From assembly GCA_014799525.1 (NCBI GenBank), contig JAAVHW010000083.1, positions 1-7,116 on the forward strand: a stretch of DNA of 7,116 nucleotides. The letters run 5' to 3'. The notes beneath the pieces were generated by a model. The model did not search any database. It worked only from the letters and a program-made list of their open reading frames with translations, and had not been told where the DNA came from. The stretch is from Clostridiales bacterium. Its GTDB lineage: Bacteria; Bacillota; Clostridia; Christensenellales; CAG-917. Positions 1-5,635 of this stretch are shown here, one piece after another. Each line of letters opens with the position of its first letter. Within the stretch, counting starts at the first letter, position 1. The position numbers and the translations under genes are program-made.

Positions 1-393
<393 letters not shown>

Positions 394-470
394 AGTAATT
401 CGAATATCCCATAAACGCGCAAACATGGCATATATCATCAGTCAAATTTTATCATCAATAATGCGCAAAG

Positions 471-502
471 TAAAGTAAAAGCCGCATCGTAATGATGCGG
501 CT
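471..502 (-). terminator. Rho-independent terminator of the 235-residue membrane protein gene
   Basis: A perfect 9-bp stem (AGCCGCATC at 480-488 against GATGCGGCT at 494-502) encloses a 5-nt loop. Read on the minus strand it is followed by TTTTACTTTACTTT. It lies 24 bp past the stop codon of the minus-strand gene ending at 527, so it closes that unit before mnmA begins. Confidence 0.85.
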
Positions 503-526
503 AATTTGGGTTTAGTTTATTATGTA

Positions 527-1234
527 TTATTGAATGGTACTATCAGAGAATTTCGAATATAACTTTTCGTTCAGATATTCAAGCGCATCGGCTTTGTTCA
601 AAAACGCTTTACTGTTTGACATGGTTTTAGAGTAAGTAATATTCTCCGCGCCATTCTCGTCTGTAACTACGCCTGCAACGTAAGCCAAATATTTCTTGCT
701 CCACAGATAGTATACTGGACCAGTTTGAGCAATAGATACGATTGACTCAATCTCATTATAATTGTTTTCAGATTTTATATCTTTGCCCGTAAACACACTG
801 ACGTATATTTGGTTGTCTTTTCCAAAATCCTCATCACAAGTATTGGCTTCACGCTTGTCAATATCGCTTTGCTCCTTAATCATCACGCTGAGCTTGCAGT
901 TCTCACGAATATAAGTGACGTCATTGCAGTATCCAAGCTTCACTTGCAAATATCCCTTTAATATGTACAGCAAGTAAATAAGTAGTGCTGTACCAAACAG
1001 CAACACAAAGAATATCAATGCTAAATATCCCTGCAACTCACTTGCAGATTCGCCGACCGCTTTTAGCGCATCAATCAATGGCTGAAATGCAACCGCGATA
1101 ATAATAAAACCTATCAATGCGAATACAGCAAAAGCTATTGATAATACCCACCACGCAATTTGCAAATGTTTCTTGGTATTGCTGATTAAGTCGCGCTCGC
1201 TATTGATTTCATAATTAGGTTTTGTTTCTGTCAT
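527..1234 (-). CDS. Two-TM membrane protein of unknown function, paired with a divergent XRE regulator
   Basis: I do not recognise this family. The 235-residue product has a short charged N-terminus, a hydrophobic segment at about residues 26-50, a loop of about 18 residues, and a second hydrophobic segment at about 70-93. A hydrophilic C-terminal domain of about 140 residues follows. Lys/His residues before the first segment (21-23) suggest N-in topology, which would leave the C-terminal domain in the cytoplasm. That domain contains four cysteines including C103 (C103, C113, C133 and one other may be miscounted from reading by eye), and ends with a helix-like stretch, FLNKADALEYLNEKL, at 211-225. 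There is no signal peptide or enzymatic motif. The start at 1234 is fixed by GGAGGG (1238-1243), about 4 nt away. A perfect consensus promoter lies upstream with a palindrome in its spacer, so the gene should be strong when derepressed. The XRE protein encoded divergently is the obvious candidate repressor. Existence as a gene is well supported; function is unknown. Confidence 0.82.
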   Translation of the reverse strand: MTETKPNYEINSERDLISNTKKHLQIAWWVLSIAFAVFALIGFIIIAVAFQPLIDALKAVGESASELQGYLALIFFVLLFGTALLIYLLYILKGYLQVKLGYCNDVTYIRENCKLSVMIKEQSDIDKREANTCDEDFGKDNQIYVSVFTGKDIKSENNYNEIESIVSIAQTGPVYYLWSKKYLAYVAGVVTDENGAENITYSKTMSNSKAFLNKADALEYLNEKLYSKFSDSTIQ

Positions 1235-1254
1235 ATACCCTCCATATAAAATAG

Positions 1255-1268
1255 TTATCCTTGGATAA
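1255..1268. promoter_or_regulatory. Operator-like palindrome 2, downstream of the promoter
   Basis: TTATCC and GGATAA are perfect 6-bp arms around a central TT, sharing the core TATCC-TT-GGATA with the palindrome centred 30 bp away. It lies in the predicted 5' leader of the two-TM protein gene, between the transcription start and the ribosome binding site. The spacing is close to three helical turns, so two dimers could sit on roughly the same face of the DNA. Confidence 0.65.
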
Positions 1269-1279
1269 TTATTGCTTTG

Positions 1280-1308
1280 ATTATATATCCTTGGATATAT
1301 ACTGTCAA
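1280..1308 (-). promoter_or_regulatory. Perfect consensus promoter for the two-TM protein gene
   Basis: Read on the minus strand, TTGACA (1303-1308) and TATAAT (1280-1285) are both six out of six, separated by exactly 17 bp (1286-1302). The predicted start of transcription is near 1273, about 40 nt before the ATG at 1234. The whole spacer is occupied by a palindrome, as expected for a strong promoter held down by a repressor. Confidence 0.85.
1282..1301. promoter_or_regulatory. Operator-like palindrome 1, within the promoter spacer
   Basis: Perfect 9-bp arms TATATATCC and GGATATATA flank a central TT. The palindrome fills the spacer between -35 and -10 of the minus-strand promoter and overlaps part of the -10 box. 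Its core TATCC-TT-GGATA recurs in the palindrome at 1255-1268. This is the expected geometry for a dimeric XRE/Cro-type repressor that blocks RNA polymerase. Binding by the adjacent regulator is inferred. Confidence 0.75.
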
Positions 1309-1312
1309 GCGG

Positions 1313-1320
1313 TTGGATAT
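1313..1320 (+). promoter_or_regulatory. Operator half-site next to the XRE start codon
   Basis: TTGGATAT repeats the right half of the two palindromes, but the left arm is not conserved. It lies just upstream of the ATG at 1324. It could be a weak third site for autoregulation, or chance: the same 7-mer TTGGATA also occurs elsewhere in the window. Confidence 0.35.
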
Positions 1321-1323
1321 AAT

Positions 1324-1533
1324 ATGAAAGTTTTGATTGCAGAAAGAATTAAAGAACTGTTGGAAACATACAACCTTACCCAATATAGTTTGGCGAAGCA
1401 AATTGGTATCAGTTCAAGCGCAGTTTGCAACTGGCTCAACGGTAAAAAAGAGCCGAGCATAGAAAGCCTTTGGAAGCTCGCGGACTACTTTGACGTGAGC
1501 GTGGACTTTTTGATTGGAAGAAAGGAAATTTAA
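1324..1533 (+). CDS. Small XRE-family HTH transcriptional regulator
   Basis: The 69-residue product is essentially one Cro/C1-type helix-turn-helix domain. A first helix at about 4-16 is followed by the HTH core LTQYSLAKQIGISSSAVCNWL at about 18-38 (quoted in part: recognition segment SSSAVCNWLNG), then the PSIESLWKLADYFDVSVDFLIG block at about 45-65 that closes most XRE domains. There is no effector, peptidase or membrane domain, so it probably acts as a simple dimeric repressor. The reading frame extends upstream to a TTG at 1261, but that start would lie inside an operator palindrome and add 21 residues unrelated to the domain. ATG at 1324 is therefore preferred, although its SD is weak (GGTTGGA at 1311-1317). 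It is divergent from the two-TM protein gene and shares the operator region with it. A terminator follows. Confidence 0.9.
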   Translation: MKVLIAERIKELLETYNLTQYSLAKQIGISSSAVCNWLNGKKEPSIESLWKLADYFDVSVDFLIGRKEI

Positions 1534-1570
1534 CCCAACGAATAGCAAATTTGTGAAAACTCCAAAATTG

Positions 1571-1600
1571 AAATCGCGTTTAGGCGCGATTTTATTTTTC
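1571..1600 (+). terminator. Rho-independent terminator after the XRE regulator gene
   Basis: Stem AAATCGCG (1571-1578) pairs with CGCGATTT (1585-1592) around the loop TTTAGG, and TATTTTTC follows. It lies 37 bp after the stop codon, so the regulator is a single-gene transcript. Confidence 0.85.
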
Positions 1601-1621
1601 AACATCGTTTGTCAATATGCG

Positions 1622-1655
1622 GCATAAATATGTTACGTTTTTGAAACATTTATGC
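1622..1655. promoter_or_regulatory. Interrupted palindrome upstream of the six-TM protein gene
   Basis: GCATAAAT (1622-1629) and ATTTATGC (1648-1655) are perfect 8-bp inverted repeats, and GTT (1632-1634) with AAC (1645-1647) continue the symmetry after a 2-nt offset. The element lies about 70 bp before the ATG at 1726 and overlaps a -35-like TTGAAA (1641-1646). It could be a regulator site or an RNA hairpin. No U-tract follows it, so it is not an obvious terminator. Confidence 0.4.
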
Positions 1656-1675
1656 AAAACTTCTGATATACACTT

Positions 1676-1697
1676 ATATTATAATCTATATTATAAT
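1676..1697 (+). repeat. Tandem pair of -10-like boxes (ATATTATAAT x2)
   Basis: ATATTATAAT occurs at 1676-1685 and again at 1688-1697, a 12-bp period, each copy containing a perfect TATAAT. They lie 29-50 bp before the six-TM gene ATG, so one or both may be its -10 element. No convincing -35 lies 17 bp upstream of either, so the exact promoter is unresolved. Confidence 0.4.
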
Positions 1698-1725
1698 AAC
1701 TTTAATTACAGCATGAGGTGAAACT

Positions 1726-2412
1726 ATGAAGCTGTTTGACAGCGGCGCAATGCTTCCCAAATATTACGAAAATCACAAAAAGGTGCATGACTTACTTGTG
1801 CCAATACTTACATTGATTGTAAGCCCAATCATATCCATACTTATGTTTGCCACGAGCGGTGCAAATCTTGTAAGCACGTCAATTTCAAAGCTTGGTTGGC
1901 AGAATGATATGCTTGCCATTGTGTATATATGGGGCTTGCTCAACCTCGCGCTTATTTGCTACGTTTTGAAGCTCGTGCTTGACAACGGTCAGTATTCAAA
2001 GGCGAGCAAAATACTGCTCTATTCGATATTCGGACTCGGTTGCGCAATACTGCTCGTCGGGCTGTCCGTGCCGTTCATCAACGATGACGTGCCGCAGCAT
2101 ATACTTATGCGCACGGTGCACAATACTTTTGCAACACTCGGATTTGTAATGCTTGTAATACTGCTTATTGCGCTTACTGTTATGACGTTTTTCCGAAACA
2201 AAAAGCAGGCGCTGATAAGCTCGTGCGCAATGGCGTTTCTTATCATCACAGGCATATTCGCCGTACTTGAAGTAAACTCCCCCGCGAGGATTACATTCAT
2301 AACCGCCGCCGCTCAGCTCTATATATTTGCCGTGCTTGAAGTTCTTTTGGCGCTGCAATACTTCTTAAATCAGTTTCTCAAAAACGATAGAATCGACATT
2401 ACTACAGAGTGA
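1726..2412 (+). CDS. Six-TM integral membrane protein, possibly DUF998-like
   Basis: The 228-residue product has six hydrophobic segments at about 23-44, 62-85, 96-116, 132-156, 162-182 and 191-214, with short loops and both ends hydrophilic. After the first segment comes SISKLGWQN (52-60), and the fourth begins VHNTFATLGF (131-140). The pattern of an S-x-LG motif before TM2 and a conserved His before TM4 resembles DUF998/Frag1-type membrane proteins, but I recognise this only by pattern. No catalytic or transport signature is visible. The start is supported by AGGTG (1716-1720), 5 nt before ATG. It is a single gene between the XRE terminator and a hairpin at 2451-2480, convergent with the tRNA that follows. 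Its role is unknown. Confidence 0.82.
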   Translation: MKLFDSGAMLPKYYENHKKVHDLLVPILTLIVSPIISILMFATSGANLVSTSISKLGWQNDMLAIVYIWGLLNLALICYVLKLVLDNGQYSKASKILLYSIFGLGCAILLVGLSVPFINDDVPQHILMRTVHNTFATLGFVMLVILLIALTVMTFFRNKKQALISSCAMAFLIITGIFAVLEVNSPARITFITAAAQLYIFAVLEVLLALQYFLNQFLKNDRIDITTE

Positions 2413-2450
2413 ATAACTACATTGTAAACACATACGAGTGCGATATATAG

Positions 2451-2480
2451 AAACACCCCTCGCAAATGCGAGGAGTGTTT
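2451..2480. terminator. Hairpin between convergent six-TM gene and tRNA-Arg, probable bidirectional terminator
   Basis: Two 14-nt arms (2451-2464 and 2467-2480) pair with one C-A mismatch; the innermost bases must open to form a loop. The GC-rich core is CCTCGCA/TGCGAGG, flanked by AAACAC and GTGTTT, so the transcript ends in a short U-run whichever strand is read. It starts at the very last base of the tRNA CCA on the minus strand and lies 38 bp after the stop of the plus-strand gene. The U-tracts are short, so efficiency is uncertain. Confidence 0.7.
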
Positions 2481-2555
2481 GGCGCACCCGACAGGATTTG
2501 AACCCGTGCATCCAGAATCGGAATCTGACACTCTATCCAACTGAGTTACGAGTGC
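2480..2555 (-). tRNA. tRNA-Arg with anticodon CCG, CCA encoded
   Basis: On the minus strand a full cloverleaf folds: acceptor GCACTCG/CGGGTGC (one G-T pair), D-stem ACTC/GAGT, anticodon stem TCAGA/TCTGG, loop TTCCGAT with CCG at positions 34-36 (genomic 2519-2521), T-stem ACGGG/CCTGT with loop TTCAAAT, discriminator G, and genomic CCA at 2480-2482. It decodes CGG arginine codons. It begins 22 bp after the stop codon of the dehydrogenase gene on the same strand, with no space for a separate promoter in the gap, so it is either read through from that operon or has a promoter inside the gene's 3' end. Confidence 0.96.
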
Positions 2556-2577
2556 TCAAGCCCTAAGCAATTTATAA

Positions 2578-3597
2578 TCAAAACAGTTTTTCAAAAAGCT
2601 TTACGTTGGCGTAGCTCGGCTTAAGCTCGCCGCTTTCAAATTTATGTACAATCTCAACCACCTTATCGTTGAAGGGCGTAGGTACTTTATGCTTTCTGCC
2701 AAACGAGCAGACTATGCCGTTTATGCTGTCTATCTCGCATGGGATGCCCTTTTCGATGTCTTGAAGCATACTTGCCTTCAAAAGCTTATGCTTCTTTATC
2801 GCAAGCGGAATAATTGCAAAGCTAATCTTTTTCTTGAACGCGCCCTTGTAGTCAATAAGCTTGACGACGTCCTTGCCCTGTATCGGCTCAATCTTTATCT
2901 TTGCGGCGTTCGCCACGTCGATACATTCCTTGATTATTCTTTGAATGACCTTGCGGCTATCCTTGTTTTCAGCCACGCCGCCGAACGTATCGCCGCACAC
3001 TGCGCTCATTCCGCTGAACGCGCTGTTTATGAGGAGCTTAACCCATCTTGCGCCGATGAAGTTTTCCTCAACATCAACGTTGCCCATTATGCTGAGAATA
3101 CGGACAATCTCATCAAGCTTTGCGCCCTTGCCCTTAGAGTAGCTGCCTACGCTGAACGTAAGACTTTCCTTTTGCGGCTCGGAGGTGAGCTCGCTGACGC
3201 CATAATCAAGTCTTGTCGCACCCCAGCCTACCGCCGCGCCATACGTTCTGTCCGCACCGATAATTTCTGAAATCTCTTGCTCGGGCAAGCCGTTTTGCAA
3301 GGTGCATATCGCGCCGTCCTCCTTCAAGAACTGCGAAATTTTTGCAATCGTCTGCTTGTTTCCAATCTGCTTTGTAAGCAAAAAAATTATATCGTACTTT
3401 TCCGTCGTTTCAGTGTCGAGCACGGCATGAACCTTCTCTGTGAACTCCGCCTTGCCGCGCACAACCGCGCCGTTTTCATTCAACGCCTTTACGCTCTTTG
3501 GGTTTCTGTCAACGATATCGAAATGCTCGCCGTTCTTTGCAAGATATGCGCTAAGCACTATTCCGAGCGAGCCTGCTCCGTAAATGGCATATTTCAT
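2578..3597 (-). CDS. Ketopantoate reductase family (PanE/ApbA) NAD(P)-dependent dehydrogenase
   Basis: Members reduce 2-dehydropantoate to pantoate with NADPH in CoA biosynthesis, although many paralogues act on other 2-oxo acids. The 339-residue product has the usual length for the family. The N-terminal Rossmann fold opens YGAGSLG (G7, G9, G12), R31 sits at the expected NADPH-phosphate position, and LQNG with N102 follows. The helical C-terminal domain carries K187 in RWVKLLIN (with N191), then SMLQDIEKG at 276-284 and CEIDSING at 287-294. These match the catalytic Lys, Ser and Glu regions of E. coli PanE (K176, S244, E256). ATG at 3597 has a strong GGAGGA (3604-3609) 6 nt upstream. The in-frame ATG at 3636 would overlap the preceding gene and is less likely. 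It lies 16 nt after the phosphoglycosyl transferase gene, so the two are probably co-transcribed. The substrate is therefore uncertain. Confidence 0.88.
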   Translation of the reverse strand: MKYAIYGAGSLGIVLSAYLAKNGEHFDIVDRNPKSVKALNENGAVVRGKAEFTEKVHAVLDTETTEKYDIIFLLTKQIGNKQTIAKISQFLKEDGAICTLQNGLPEQEISEIIGADRTYGAAVGWGATRLDYGVSELTSEPQKESLTFSVGSYSKGKGAKLDEIVRILSIMGNVDVEENFIGARWVKLLINSAFSGMSAVCGDTFGGVAENKDSRKVIQRIIKECIDVANAAKIKIEPIQGKDVVKLIDYKGAFKKKISFAIIPLAIKKHKLLKASMLQDIEKGIPCEIDSINGIVCSFGRKHKVPTPFNDKVVEIVHKFESGELKPSYANVKLFEKLF

Positions 3598-3613
3598 AAA
3601 AGCTCCTCCAAAA

Positions 3614-4246
3614 TCAATTCTGTTTTTCGTATTCATGCTTTAGGGTGTTTATGTCAAGCTCTGAAACATGTTTTAGATATTTCTTCTCCCCTATGAGGAT
3701 AACGCCCACCGTTTTGAAAAGTATTTCCGTATCAAGAGAAAGGCTCATCTTTTTTGTGTACAGCACGTCATAGTAGCTGCGCTCCTTGCCGCTAAGATAC
3801 ACGTTGCCCTTGACCTGCGACAGTCCGCTCATACCAGGCTTGACGGCAAACTTCTGCATTTCCCACGGCTCGTAGTTCTCGATATGCACGGGCATAAACG
3901 GGCGCGGCCCTATGAGGCTCATCTCACCCTTAAGCACGTTTATCAGCTGCAAAAGCTCGTCTATCTTCCACTTGCGTATCCATCTGCCAACCCTTGTCAG
4001 ATTCTCATTGTCGTCGCCGACAATGGGATTGCTCGCCGACGTTTCTATATCGGTGGACAGCATGGTTCTAAACTTATAGCACATAAACGGCTTTTTGTCC
4101 TTGCCTACCCTTTCCTGCTTGAAAACCGCGCACCCCTTGCTGTCTAAGCGTATGACGATGCCAACAATAAGCAACGGCAAAAATAGGATGATAAGTCCCA
4201 AAAGAGCAAGTATCCTATCCATTGCCGCCTTAAAGTATTTGTACAT
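3614..4246 (-). CDS. Sugar transferase of the PglC/WcaJ type (polyprenyl-phosphate phosphoglycosyl transferase)
   Basis: This monotopic membrane enzyme transfers a phosphosugar from a nucleotide-sugar to undecaprenyl phosphate, the first membrane step of many polysaccharide and glycoprotein pathways. The 210-residue product is the short form of the bacterial sugar transferase family (PF02397), lacking the extra N-terminal membrane domain of WcaJ/WbaP. It has a reentrant hydrophobic helix at about 11-33 with P24, QERVG at 44-48, KFRTM at 58-62, the catalytic DE pair D96-E97 within IDELLQLINVLKGEMSL, GPRP at 113-116 and KPGMSGLSQVKG at 136-147. The frame is open to 4333, but that start lies within the promoter. 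Transcription should start near 4298, leaving ATG 4246 or GTG 4252 as the realistic starts; SD GGTGA is weak. It heads a minus-strand unit with the PanE-like gene. The sugar specificity cannot be read from the sequence. Confidence 0.93.
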   Translation of the reverse strand: MYKYFKAAMDRILALLGLIILFLPLLIVGIVIRLDSKGCAVFKQERVGKDKKPFMCYKFRTMLSTDIETSASNPIVGDDNENLTRVGRWIRKWKIDELLQLINVLKGEMSLIGPRPFMPVHIENYEPWEMQKFAVKPGMSGLSQVKGNVYLSGKERSYYDVLYTKKMSLSLDTEILFKTVGVILIGEKKYLKHVSELDINTLKHEYEKQN

Positions 4247-4304
4247 TGTCACCAACCGATTTTTCTTATGTATTTTGCGCGTTATGCACAGTTTTAGCAA
4301 TGAC

Positions 4305-4333
4305 ATTTTAGCACACGGAAATTGCCATGTCAA
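4305..4333 (-). promoter_or_regulatory. Promoter of the phosphoglycosyl transferase operon
   Basis: On the minus strand a perfect TTGACA (4328-4333) is followed after 17 bp by TAAAAT (4305-4310), with an extended -10 TG two bases before it. The spacer ends CCGTGTGC flush against the -10, a sequence repeated at the same place in the rmlA promoter. The leader would be about 50 nt. The remainder of 4334-4436 is AT-rich, with no other feature that I can support. Confidence 0.75.
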
Positions 4334-4436
4334 AATTTTGTATCCAAGACTGCGCGAGTTGAATTAAAATTTTATTAAGAAAAGCGGCAGTATTTTAAAA
4401 TTTTGTCGAAAATTGTAGTTTATTGGGCGTTTAATC

Positions 4437-4465
4437 TTGATTTTATCCGCCGAATTTGTTAGATT
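4437..4465 (+). promoter_or_regulatory. Weak candidate promoter of the lipid kinase gene
   Basis: TTGATT (4437-4442), 17 bp, then TAGATT (4460-4465). If used, transcription would start at about the A of the ATG at 4472 and the mRNA would be leaderless, which fits the absence of a recognisable Shine-Dalgarno sequence. The boxes are mediocre, so this is a tentative assignment. Confidence 0.25.
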
Positions 4466-4471
4466 TAAAAT

Positions 4472-5356
4472 ATGAGAAAATGCGCTATCATAATCAACGA
4501 TATGTCTGGCAATATAGCCCGCGTCGACAGCGATATGCTCACCTCCGTATTCGGCGGTGGTTTTGAGGTTGACGTTTATCGTTTGAAAAAGCGCACGGTG
4601 TTTAAGGACGTTTCCAAGTACGACAGAATTGTTCTGTGCGGCGGCGACGGCACGCTCAACGGCATGATAAACTGCAAAAAGAAGGCTGATGCCGAAATCT
4701 TCTACTGTCCGTACGGCACTCTCAACGAGCTGGCAACCGGCAATTCGCAAGAAGCCGACTACCTTCTTCCAGACGTAGGTCGCGCGGGCGACAAGCTGTT
4801 TTCATACGTCTTTGCCTGCGGCATTTTCACTCCGCTTGGCTATATCGTCAAAAACAAGCACAAACAAAAATTCAAAGCACTCGCCTATATCACGAAGGTC
4901 ATAGGTCAATATAAGCTATACAATATTGGAGCAAAGCTCAATGTTGACGGAAAGACCTACGACGGCGACTATACGCTTATCATGGCGATAGACTCTCCAA
5001 AGTGCTTCGGCTTCAACTTCAACAGGATGTTCAAGCTTGACGACGGCAAGCTGCACCTGCTTACAATTGCAGCCCCAAAGCACAAAGGATTGCTTGGCAA
5101 GATAAGAGTTTTCTTCCCTCTCTTCCGTGCATTCTTTATAGGCTTCAAAAAGCCGTATCGCTCAAAAATGATGTTTTTTGATGAATTTAAGCACTTAAAC
5201 ATTGAATTGCGTCAAAACACCGCATTTTGCGCGGACGGCGAAAAGGTTGATATGTCAGGCAATTTTGACATAGAACCAACGCGCCTTGCAACGCCTATTC
5301 GCATTATCGCACAAAGTGAAATTCAAAAAATGGCAAAAAACGGACTTACCGTGTAA
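4472..5356 (+). CDS. Diacylglycerol kinase catalytic-domain protein (YegS/DgkB-type lipid kinase)
   Basis: Proteins with this domain (PF00781) phosphorylate diacylglycerol or related lipids with ATP at the inner face of the membrane; in Gram-positives DgkB recycles diacylglycerol released by lipoteichoic acid synthesis. The 294-residue product has the usual family length. GGDGTLN, the nucleotide-binding signature, is at 57-63. PYGTLNELA at 80-88 replaces the usual GTxND-FA block. The C-terminal half shows LDDGKLHLLTI at 189-199 and ADGEKVD at 254-260, the positions of the family's conserved DGxL and DGE acidic residues. There is no transmembrane segment. No clear ribosome binding site precedes ATG 4472. 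It is divergent from the phosphoglycosyl transferase gene, and a strong terminator isolates it from rmlA. The family is secure; the exact lipid substrate is not. Confidence 0.9.
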   Translation: MRKCAIIINDMSGNIARVDSDMLTSVFGGGFEVDVYRLKKRTVFKDVSKYDRIVLCGGDGTLNGMINCKKKADAEIFYCPYGTLNELATGNSQEADYLLPDVGRAGDKLFSYVFACGIFTPLGYIVKNKHKQKFKALAYITKVIGQYKLYNIGAKLNVDGKTYDGDYTLIMAIDSPKCFGFNFNRMFKLDDGKLHLLTIAAPKHKGLLGKIRVFFPLFRAFFIGFKKPYRSKMMFFDEFKHLNIELRQNTAFCADGEKVDMSGNFDIEPTRLATPIRIIAQSEIQKMAKNGLTV

Positions 5357-5417
5357 TTAAGTTTTTGTAAAAAAATGAATATGTAAGCCAAACGTTGCTT
5401 AGTTGCTGTAACTCTAT

Positions 5418-5448
5418 ATCGTGCGCATGCGCACGATTTTTGTATTTT
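5418..5448 (+). terminator. Rho-independent terminator of the lipid kinase gene
   Basis: A perfect 20-bp palindrome, ATCGTGCGCA/TGCGCACGAT (5418-5437), is followed by TTTT and TGTATTTT. It lies about 60 bp after the stop codon. The stem is very GC-rich against an AT-rich background, so termination should be efficient. Confidence 0.9.
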
Positions 5449-5474
5449 ATTGTCAATTTAATTGCCAATCACCC

Positions 5475-5503
5475 TTGCCAAAACACGCTCCGTGTGCTAT
5501 CAT
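5475..5503 (+). promoter_or_regulatory. Promoter of the rmlA-glycosyltransferase operon
   Basis: TTGCCA (5475-5480), 17 bp, then TATCAT (5498-5503), with an extended -10 TG. The spacer contains a short inverted repeat ACACG-CTC-CGTGT (5483-5495) and ends CCGTGTGC directly against the -10, identical to the spacer end of the phosphoglycosyl transferase promoter at 4311-4318. The predicted transcription start near 5510 leaves an untranslated leader of about 125 nt before rmlA. Confidence 0.72.
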
Positions 5504-5509
5504 AGATTA

Positions 5510-5635
5510 AATATATGGTAATATATGGAAATTACGTACGCATGCGCGATGTAATAATATAAATACGTTGCTCCTGTTTATATTTTTTGAATTTGGAACA
5601 ACACTAATAGCACTATCGCTATGGGGGAATGTTGA
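5510..5635 (+). other. Structured 5' leader of rmlA with three potential hairpins
   Basis: The leader opens with a direct repeat, AATATATGGT then AATATATGGA (5510-5529). A hairpin of about 10 bp follows at 5531-5555 (ATTAC...GTAAT with an inner CGC/GCG stem, one bulged A and loop ATGC). A second, all-AU stem pairs AATATAAA (5556-5563) with TTTATATT (5577-5584) and runs into more Ts to 5588. A third small stem, ATAGC/GCTAT (5607-5622), abuts the ribosome binding site GGGGGA (5623-5628). The second hairpin could be a weak attenuator. No known riboswitch class is recognised. Confidence 0.35.

Noticed and set aside
1261..1323. Upstream TTG start adding 21 residues to the XRE regulator
   Set aside because: The extension is encoded by the operator/promoter DNA itself, has no ribosome binding site, and lies outside the HTH domain, which begins naturally at ATG 1324.
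1318..1323. TATAAT abutting the XRE ATG as that gene's -10 box
   Set aside because: Transcription would start inside the gene, and no -35 is found at 16-18 bp. A TTGATT/TATACT pair at 1277-1303 is also poorly spaced, so the forward promoter is left unassigned.
2644..3270. 208-codon open frame on the plus strand opposite the PanE-like gene
   Set aside because: It is antisense to a gene with clear family motifs, has no ribosome binding site, and its composition looks like a mirrored reading of that gene.
4247..4333. N-terminal extension of the phosphoglycosyl transferase to ATG 4333
   Set aside because: This start falls within the -35 box of the promoter and upstream of the predicted transcription start; the family domain starts at ATG 4246.
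4341..4347. TATCCAA (TTGGATA on the minus strand) near the phosphoglycosyl transferase promoter as another XRE site
   Set aside because: It is a single half-site without the inverted partner, and the same 7-mer also occurs inside the tRNA and rmlA, so it is most likely chance.
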